DNA of 64,000 bases from Arthrobacter sp. 9AX (GTDB taxonomy: Bacteria > Actinomycetota > Actinomycetes > Actinomycetales > Micrococcaceae), in assembly GCF_902506095.1 (NCBI RefSeq), contig NZ_LR733293.1, forward strand, positions 1,069,003 through 1,133,002, written 5' to 3'. How positions within the stretch are numbered: the first letter of the stretch is position 1; every line of letters begins with the position of its first letter. The notes below the pieces were generated by a model that had not been told where the DNA came from, searched no databases, and saw only the letters and a program-made list of their open reading frames with translations. The position numbers and the translations under genes were made by a program. Shown piece after piece: positions 58,854 through 64,000 of this stretch.

Positions 58854-60509
58854 CTAGACAGGTACCCGGAACGTGAACGTGGTCCCCTCGCCCAGGGTGC
58901 TTTCCACCTCGATGGTGCCGCCGTGCGCTTCCACGATCGCCTTGCTGATGGGCAGGCCCAGGCCGACTCCGGGGATAGCGGTCCTGCGGACGTTGCTGGT
59001 GCGGAAGAACTTGGCGAACACCTCCGACGCGTCCTCGGGCGTCATCCCCATGCCGGTGTCGCGGACCTTGCACGCGAAGTGGCCGTCCTCCTGCGCCAGC
59101 GAGACCATGACGTTGCCGCCGTCGGGGGAGTACTTGATGGCGTTGGACACCAGGTTGTCCAGGACCTGGGAGATCCGGGCTCCGTCCACGTGTGCTTCCA
59201 GCCGTTCCGGAGTCTCGGCGGACAGCACCACACCCGACGCTGCGGCCTTGGGCATGGCCGAGGACACGCTGGTACGCACCAATTCCGCTATGTCGACGGC
59301 ATGGGGCTTCACGATCAGCTGCCCGTTCCGGCTGGACAGCAGATCCGAAACCAGCGTTAGCAGCCGCTCGGAGTTCCTGCGGATGATCTCCAGCATGTTC
59401 ACCTGGGAATCCGCAGGCCCGTCGCCGAGCAGGATCTCCACATACCCGAGGATCGACGTCAGGGGCGTCCGGAATTCGTGCGACACGCTGGAGACGAAAT
59501 CGTCCTTGGCAGTCAGCGCGTTGACGAGGTCGGTCACGTCGCTGAAGGCGATGACGGAGCCGGCGAACTTCCCGTCCGGGTCCTTCATGGCGCGGGCGGT
59601 GGTCACAAAAGCGCGCTGCTCGTTCCCTGAACCCAGCCAGACCAGGTAGTCGGTGAAGGTCTCGCCCAGCACTGCCCGGCGGACCGGACGGTCCTCCACC
59701 GGAACAGGTGTCTTCCGGTCCGGGCCGAAAACGAGGAGCTGGGACTCGTTGGGGTCCGCGATCTCCTTGGGCCGAGCCAGTTCGTGGTTGGTCCGCTGCT
59801 TCCGGTTCATCAGTACGTCATGCCCGTCGGCGTCCACGGCGAGGACGCCCAGGTGGACAGTGTCCAGGACGGTGTTCAACAGCGATTCCTGGCGCTGGCT
59901 GGTGCGCAGACTGTCCTGCAGCTGGGCATCCTTTTCTTCCAGCTCCCGCTGCTGCCGCATCATGCTGAGCGTCAGGACACTCACGGAGACACCAATGCCG
60001 AGCATCATTACCGGCAAGAGCAACGACCGGGCCAAGTCCTGCCCCGTGAGGGCGCCTTTGATGATCAGCGGGACCCAGATGATCGCGAGTGGTCCCAGGA
60101 CGGACACCCACAGCGCGGCCCGGGGGTAGTAGCCGGAGGCGCATAACCAGATCACCGGAAAGACTGCGAGCAGGCTGATGCCGGTCAGGCTTTCCTGCCC
60201 GCCCTCCCTGCCCAGCGCAATGGAAACGAAGTCCAGCAGTGGAATGACCAGGAAACTCGTGTACGGCAGCTTGTCCCAGGGAACCAGGTAACACAGGGCC
60301 ATGATGGCGATCTGTGACACCAGGAAAGTAGCGAACAGCGGGTTTCCCATGGTCGCGGGAAAGAAGGCCCAGATGAGGAATGCCGTCAGCAAGGTAGTCA
60401 CGAAGAGCGGCATCTGGCTCAATACCACCCGCTCCGTCAGCGTGTACTCATGGAAGGGGCGCCGGAAAAACCTCAGCTTCCCGGTGGACCAGGCAACGGG
60501 GTCAGTCAT
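58854..60509 (-). CDS. Membrane sensor histidine kinase
   Basis: A 551-residue kinase. About five to six TM helices (residues 30-185), a short coiled coil (186-212), a PAS domain (about 213-330, TVHLGVLAVDADGHDVLMN), HisKA with His344 in SSVSHEFRTPLTS, and HATPase_c with N, G1 (VRDTGMGMTPED) and G2 (GVGLGLPISKAI) boxes. It is divergent from an OmpR-type regulator, 96 bp apart, its likely partner. The signal is unknown; the membrane domain has little extracellular loop, so an intramembrane or cytoplasmic PAS signal is likely. Confidence 0.92.
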   Translation of the reverse strand: MTDPVAWSTGKLRFFRRPFHEYTLTERVVLSQMPLFVTTLLTAFLIWAFFPATMGNPLFATFLVSQIAIMALCYLVPWDKLPYTSFLVIPLLDFVSIALGREGGQESLTGISLLAVFPVIWLCASGYYPRAALWVSVLGPLAIIWVPLIIKGALTGQDLARSLLLPVMMLGIGVSVSVLTLSMMRQQRELEEKDAQLQDSLRTSQRQESLLNTVLDTVHLGVLAVDADGHDVLMNRKQRTNHELARPKEIADPNESQLLVFGPDRKTPVPVEDRPVRRAVLGETFTDYLVWLGSGNEQRAFVTTARAMKDPDGKFAGSVIAFSDVTDLVNALTAKDDFVSSVSHEFRTPLTSILGYVEILLGDGPADSQVNMLEIIRRNSERLLTLVSDLLSSRNGQLIVKPHAVDIAELVRTSVSSAMPKAAASGVVLSAETPERLEAHVDGARISQVLDNLVSNAIKYSPDGGNVMVSLAQEDGHFACKVRDTGMGMTPEDASEVFAKFFRTSNVRRTAIPGVGLGLPISKAIVEAHGGTIEVESTLGEGTTFTFRVPV

Positions 60510-60605
60510 TGCGCGGAAACTTGCGGGGCGGGGTGTGCAAGGCCATAAGAGCAGGATATCCGCAGCCAGCTATATACTTCTGACGTCGGCTGCTGAGGGG
60601 GCGCT

Positions 60606-61373
60606 ATGAGTGATGCACGTGTGGGACTGGTCATCGAGGATGACCACGATATCCGGGAACTGGTCCGTACTGTTCTGACCCAGGCCGGCTTCGACGTTAC
60701 CGTGGCCAGCAGCGGCGCCGAGGGCGTCCTGACTGCAAAGACCCTCAACCCGGACGTCATCACCCTCGATCTTGGCCTGCCGGACATCGACGGCTTTGAG
60801 GTGTCCCGGCAAATCCGCGAATTCTCCGACGCGTACATCGTGATGCTCACCGCCCGCACCGAGGAACTGGATACCCTGATCGGGCTCGAGTCCGGTGCCG
60901 ATGACTACCTCACCAAGCCGTTCCGGCCGCGGGAGCTTCGCGCCCGCATTGCCGCCATGATGCGCCGTCCCCGTTCGGTCCCGGACCAGGCGGAAGCGCC
61001 GGGCATTGAGGCCTCAGTGGATGCCGCTGCGCACCCTGAACGGGGAAACTACAGCCATAACGGCCTGGAGTTGAGCTACGCGTCCCGCACTGTGACGGTG
61101 GACGGCACGGAAATGAATCTGACACGTACGGAGTTCGAACTCCTGCACGCACTTTTGGAAGCCGGCCGGACGGTCCGGACCAAAGCGGACCTTGTGCGTC
61201 GGCTCCGGGACGAGGATTACGACGTCGGGGGCTACATCAGCGAGGCGGACGAACGGTCCGTCGAGGTCCACATGGGCAACCTGCGCAAAAAGCTGGGCGA
61301 TTCACCGCAGAAGCCGCGGTGGCTCCAGACGGTGCGCGGCGTGGGCTATCGGTTGGCTCCCGGCGAACACTGA
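60606..61373 (+). CDS. OmpR-family response regulator
   Basis: A 255-residue regulator: receiver domain (1-120) with Asp12/Asp13, phospho-acceptor Asp55 and Lys104, then a linker of about 40 residues, longer than usual, and a C-terminal winged helix (LTRTEFELLHALLEAG, SVEVHMGNLRKKLGD, TVRGVGYRLAPGEH). The start lacks a strong ribosome site but begins right after GGGGGCGCT. Divergent from the histidine kinase. Its 3' end overlaps the Hpt-like gene on the other strand by 28 bp. Confidence 0.92.
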   Translation: MSDARVGLVIEDDHDIRELVRTVLTQAGFDVTVASSGAEGVLTAKTLNPDVITLDLGLPDIDGFEVSRQIREFSDAYIVMLTARTEELDTLIGLESGADDYLTKPFRPRELRARIAAMMRRPRSVPDQAEAPGIEASVDAAAHPERGNYSHNGLELSYASRTVTVDGTEMNLTRTEFELLHALLEAGRTVRTKADLVRRLRDEDYDVGGYISEADERSVEVHMGNLRKKLGDSPQKPRWLQTVRGVGYRLAPGEH

Positions 61374-61756
61374 GCCTGCAGCCGGCTCGTGGTCAGCCGG
61401 CTGCACTGGTTGATGGGCCGCAGGAACGAGGCCGCAAGGCGGGGCAGCGCAACGGCCACATCGGCGTCGTACGCTTCAGTACGGATTTCACCCTCCAAGG
61501 CCGTGGCCAGCCCTGCCAGCCGCTCGGCACCCACCATCTGGCTCGATGTCTTCAAACTCAGGACCGCATCCACCGAACCATCCAGGTCACCTGTGGTCAG
61601 GGCCAGTTGCAGGCGGCCGATCCGGTGCGGGAGGTAGTCGATGAAGTTCCCCACGAAGACCCTGCAATAGCCCCCATCATCTTCGAGTTCCTCCCGCAGC
61701 CGGTCCAGGACTGACTGGTCCACGAGCGGCCTGCCGGTATGATCAGACGGCGCCAT
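61346..61756 (-). CDS. Hpt-like protein lacking the phospho-accepting histidine
   Basis: A 136-residue helical protein. The segment VLSLKTSSQMVGAERLAGLA aligns to the Hpt core HxLKxxSxxxGAxxL, but the His position is Leu66 (codon CTG). It can therefore not carry a phosphoryl group by the normal route; it may bind a receiver or kinase and act as an inhibitor or adaptor. It is convergent with, and overlaps by 28 bp, the response-regulator gene. Function inferred only from the fold. Confidence 0.72.
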   Translation of the reverse strand: MAPSDHTGRPLVDQSVLDRLREELEDDGGYCRVFVGNFIDYLPHRIGRLQLALTTGDLDGSVDAVLSLKTSSQMVGAERLAGLATALEGEIRTEAYDADVAVALPRLAASFLRPINQCSRLTTSRLQAQCSPGANR

Positions 61757-62000
61757 GACGGTCCTTTCGGCTGGAGTTTTCCACCTCCGAAACGGGGCGG
61801 TTACAGGGGAATTTCTTCTTCTTCAGAGTAGGTGTGTTCCTTTTGCACAGCAGGGTTTCGGAGCAGAATTGTGGGTTTCTTGATGAGACTGCGGGTTTGC
61901 GCCGAATACTTGAACCAGTAAATTCCAGGCCTATGACGGGCGGTTCCGGCCGCTGGTTGATGTGGAGATGGTGCGCTGTGGAATGCTGAGCAAGATTGCC

Positions 62001-62465
62001 TCAAGAGCGCTGTTGCCCCGCACTGCTGTGATGCCCAAGGCTGGTAGTTCCCAGGAACCGTACGAGCTGGGATTCGAGTGCTGACCCGTTCTTGAGTTCG
62101 CATTCCCAGACGGTGAGCACCTCCCAGCCGGCGTCCTCCAACTGGCGGCGCTGGCCAGCGTCGCGTTCCTTGGTACGTTCCCGCTTGGCCGCCCAGAACT
62201 CGGCATTGGCTTTCGGGGCGTGCTGGCCGACGCGGCAGTCGTGGAAGTGCCAGAAGCAGCCGTTGACGAAGATGACCTTCCGTCTGCCCGCGAAGACCAG
62301 GTCCGGGTTGCCCGGGAGCCGGGGGCTGCCGGCTTGGCCATGCAGCCGGTACCGGTACCCCTTGGCGTGGAGGAGGCGGCGCACCAGCAGTTCAGGCTTG
62401 GTGTGTTTGCCCCGGATCCGGGACATGTTCCAGCTGCGCTGCTCAGGGGTGAGCTTATCCGCCAT
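62001..62465 (-). CDS. vsr: Very short patch repair endonuclease Vsr
   Basis: A 154-residue DNA nick enzyme that starts repair of T:G mismatches arising from deaminated 5-methylcytosine. Seen are MSRIRGKHTKPELLVRRLLH with Glu25, LPGNPDLVFAGRRKVIFVNG with catalytic Asp55, and CFWHFHDC with His73 and the zinc-binding residues. Vsr genes normally accompany a cytosine-5 methyltransferase, but none is found within the window. The 244 bp between it and the Hpt-like gene hold no gene I can support. Confidence 0.93.
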   Translation of the reverse strand: MADKLTPEQRSWNMSRIRGKHTKPELLVRRLLHAKGYRYRLHGQAGSPRLPGNPDLVFAGRRKVIFVNGCFWHFHDCRVGQHAPKANAEFWAAKRERTKERDAGQRRQLEDAGWEVLTVWECELKNGSALESQLVRFLGTTSLGHHSSAGQQRS

Positions 62466-62488
62466 GCTTCCAGTCTAGGGTCCTGGAC

Positions 62489-62917
62489 TCAGCGCTCCGG
62501 TTGCTCACCCAGCTGGAAATGGCGTCCGCTGATGGAGGTCGGTTCGATCTCGACGTAGAAGTCTTTCAGCGTTGGCACCCAGGATTTCAACCCCAGTCCT
62601 TCCACGTCCGCAAGTTCGGCGGAGGTATTGAGTACCCGGGCTTTACCCCGGAGGACCACCGACCACGCCTCGTCCGAGAGGATCCCGTCGGCCTCAAACA
62701 GCACAGCCGAGTTGATGGTGAGTTGGGCGAGCTTGTTGCCCGGCGCCGTCCTCAAATACAGCTTGCCCTTGGAGCTGATGTAGTTGACGGGGAAAATATC
62801 CGGTTCACCGGCGACGGAGACCACAAGCCGTCCATGCCTGGTGGCCTCCAGCAGGTGCCAGGACTGCTCGTCGTTGAGTTCCAGGACAGGGTTTCCATCC
62901 GCATGTTCAAACATCAT
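62489..62917 (-). CDS. Pyridoxamine 5'-phosphate oxidase-like flavoprotein
   Basis: A 142-residue split-barrel protein of the PNPOx-like group (MMFEHADGNPVLELNDEQ, TRHGRLVVSVAGEPDIFPVNYI, YLRTAPGNKLAQL). Many small relatives in actinobacteria bind FMN or F420, so a redox or cofactor-binding role is likely but the substrate is unknown. It ends 23 bp before the Vsr start on the same strand, so the two may share a transcript. Confidence 0.82.
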   Translation of the reverse strand: MMFEHADGNPVLELNDEQSWHLLEATRHGRLVVSVAGEPDIFPVNYISSKGKLYLRTAPGNKLAQLTINSAVLFEADGILSDEAWSVVLRGKARVLNTSAELADVEGLGLKSWVPTLKDFYVEIEPTSISGRHFQLGEQPER

Positions 62918-63063
62918 GGCGCTATTCTTCAGAGTCGGTGACCGTCGCGCCAGAGGCGTGTGCCGCCGTCGGCCATCAGTGTGATGGGGCAGGGCACCTT
63001 CCGGACTTCGGAGGGATCACATGCAGATTGGGCAGGGACTACAGGAACCACGGACGGATTACG

Positions 63064-63102
63064 CGCGGACTACGCCGAGGCGGAGCCCCGGCGTAGTCCG
63101 CG
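63064..63102 (-). terminator. Hairpin after the polysaccharide deacetylase gene
   Basis: A perfect 14-bp inverted repeat CGCGGACTACGCCG / CGGCGTAGTCCGCG with an 11-base loop, 26 bp beyond the deacetylase stop. The minus-strand tail has no T-run. Confidence 0.65.
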
Positions 63103-63127
63103 GGACGGCCCGCGAGTTGGCTGGCGA

Positions 63128-63871
63128 CTAGCCGCCGGCGGGGGCGACCACTACGGCCGGCGAGCCCTCGTTGAGCGGGTTAGCCGTGGCGGAGGGGGCG
63201 ACCACACCGAATTCGTAGCCCCTGGCCCGCAGCGCATCGATGCTGCTGGCCAAGTAGGTCCACTGCGACGACGGGCAGGCCAAGACGTCCTCAGCGTCGT
63301 GGAGCAGGATGATCGCGCCAGGCGCAGCCTCCGACAGCACATAACGTTGGACGCCGGCAGCCCCGGGGCACTCGAAGTCGCCGGGTTGGCCGATGTGCCA
63401 GCGCCAGAGAATTCCGCCGGTCATTCCGATGCTCTTGATGTAGTTCAGCGCGTACGAGGTGCTGTTGCCGAACGGGAAGCGCATGAGCGTGGGCTTCTCG
63501 CCCGTGACGGCGCTAATGGCGCTATTCGTGCGGTCGATCTGCTGCTTCTGGTTGGACTGGCTAAGTTCGGGGAAGTTGGCATGGTCCCACGAGTGGTTCC
63601 CGATCACGTGCCCCTCGGCCTTGATCCGGCGGACGAGGTCCGGGTACTGCTGTGCGTTGGAGCCCTGGAGGAAGAACGTGGCCTTGACGCCCTTCTGTTT
63701 GAGGACGTCGAGGACGAATGCTGTGCGTTGGGGGGAGGGCCCGTCATCGAAAGTCAGGCCGATCAGAGGCTCGTCGGCGGCTTGGGCTGCCACGGCGGAA
63801 CCGCCGGCAAGCAGTGCCGCGATCAAGCTCGCGGCGGCCAGTGCCTTGACGGCAAACTTGTTCTTTTTCAT
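63128..63871 (-). CDS. Secreted polysaccharide deacetylase (NodB domain)
   Basis: A 247-residue exported enzyme. Residues 1-31 are a signal peptide (KKNK, hydrophobic core, cleavage near AQA-AD). The NodB domain shows TFDDGPSPQ with Asp42/Asp43, GNHSWDHANF (metal His pair), MRFPFGNST and IILLHDAED, all five catalytic blocks in order. It would deacetylate peptidoglycan, chitin or another glycan outside the cell. The ribosome site AAGGAAGGTGAG is strong. A proline/alanine-rich C-terminal tail ends the protein. Confidence 0.93.
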   Translation of the reverse strand: MKKNKFAVKALAAASLIAALLAGGSAVAAQAADEPLIGLTFDDGPSPQRTAFVLDVLKQKGVKATFFLQGSNAQQYPDLVRRIKAEGHVIGNHSWDHANFPELSQSNQKQQIDRTNSAISAVTGEKPTLMRFPFGNSTSYALNYIKSIGMTGGILWRWHIGQPGDFECPGAAGVQRYVLSEAAPGAIILLHDAEDVLACPSSQWTYLASSIDALRARGYEFGVVAPSATANPLNEGSPAVVVAPAGG

Positions 63872-64000
63872 GGTGTCTCACCTTCCTTCAGGGTGTCTTC
63901 AACGTGGGGTAGATGAGCAACCTACGACGCCTGCTGGGGCCTGTAAACAGCTATTGCGTGGGTATGGCTCCCCTCCGGGGGATAGGGGGAAATGTGGGGT

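Noticed and set aside
61801..62103. 100-codon minus-strand frame between the Hpt-like and Vsr genes
   Set aside because: No ribosome site, no family, and it overlaps the end of vsr. The region looks non-coding.
55343..62465. A complete multi-gene anti-phage defence island
   Set aside because: McrBC and Vsr are present, but the genes between them are an ordinary two-component system and an Hpt-like protein. I see no integrase or other defence genes, so an island is not supported.
1..64000. CRISPR arrays, insertion sequences, prophage genes, rRNA
   Set aside because: No regularly spaced repeats, transposase or integrase motifs, phage structural proteins or rRNA segments were found on either strand.

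Overview
The window is a high-GC (roughly two-thirds G+C by eye) actinobacterial chromosome segment. Its gene content suggests a soil member of the Micrococcaceae, probably Arthrobacter or Pseudarthrobacter. The reasons are the actinobacterial inositol-degradation set (a Cgl0159-type aldolase, iolB next to a GntR regulator, two inositol-type sugar porters), typical Micrococcaceae proteins of unknown function (DUF998, DUF6314, PLDc_N), frequent GTG/TTG starts, and many 4-base ATGA/GTGA gene overlaps. This assignment is inference from content. No database search was run.

Layout. 1-5.8 kb: fdhD, a GH38 alpha-mannosidase, then a leftward pair made of a duplicated-HTH protein and a 7-TM membrane protein. 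6-9.6 kb: an ABC-F ATPase behind a leader hairpin, translationally coupled to an ABC exporter. 9.6-17.7 kb: NUDIX and DUF6314 genes, tRNA-Arg(CCT), two membrane proteins, an inositol-monophosphatase family enzyme, the PcrA/UvrD helicase, a UGT-type glycosyltransferase and a lipoprotein. 17.8-21.5 kb: sucCD, a strong terminator, an ArsR/SRPBCC pair and a tautomerase.

21.6-37.9 kb is a myo-inositol catabolism locus. The rightward operon is iolC, aldolase (iolJ-type), iolD, iolA/mmsA, iolE, iolG, iolH-like and a sugar porter. A MarR/MFS efflux pair follows. Then come the leftward gntR-iolB-lacI genes and a divergent second porter whose promoter carries a perfect LacI-type palindrome. Together these genes would import inositol, oxidise it (IolG), dehydrate it (IolE), open the ring (IolD), isomerise (IolB), phosphorylate (IolC), cleave it (aldolase) and produce acetyl-CoA (IolA).

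38-50.5 kb: a LOG-like Rossmann protein, a membrane-anchored matrixin-like protease, a ferritin-like/VIT1 metal transporter, a small acidic protein, and a sodium:solute symporter divergent from a cupin regulator. These are followed by an agmatinase-family ureohydrolase coupled to a ThDP enzyme, with a decayed DUF559 gene in between, and a MarR/DHA2 efflux operon whose transporter has an unusual coiled-coil tail. 50.6-55.3 kb: a heterodimeric ABC exporter, a thioesterase and a PLDc_N protein.

55.3-64 kb: a McrBC restriction pair whose McrC has Asn in place of the expected catalytic Asp, a histidine kinase divergent from an OmpR-type regulator, an Hpt-like protein that lacks the phospho-accepting histidine, a Vsr endonuclease with no methylase beside it, a pyridoxamine-oxidase-like protein and a secreted polysaccharide deacetylase.

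No CRISPR array, insertion sequence, prophage or rRNA was seen. The most interesting leads are the duplicated-HTH/membrane pair, the altered active sites of McrC and the Hpt protein, the promoter/operator shared by the tautomerase and iolC, a 61-65 bp hairpin repeat present twice, and the ureohydrolase-ThDP pair.
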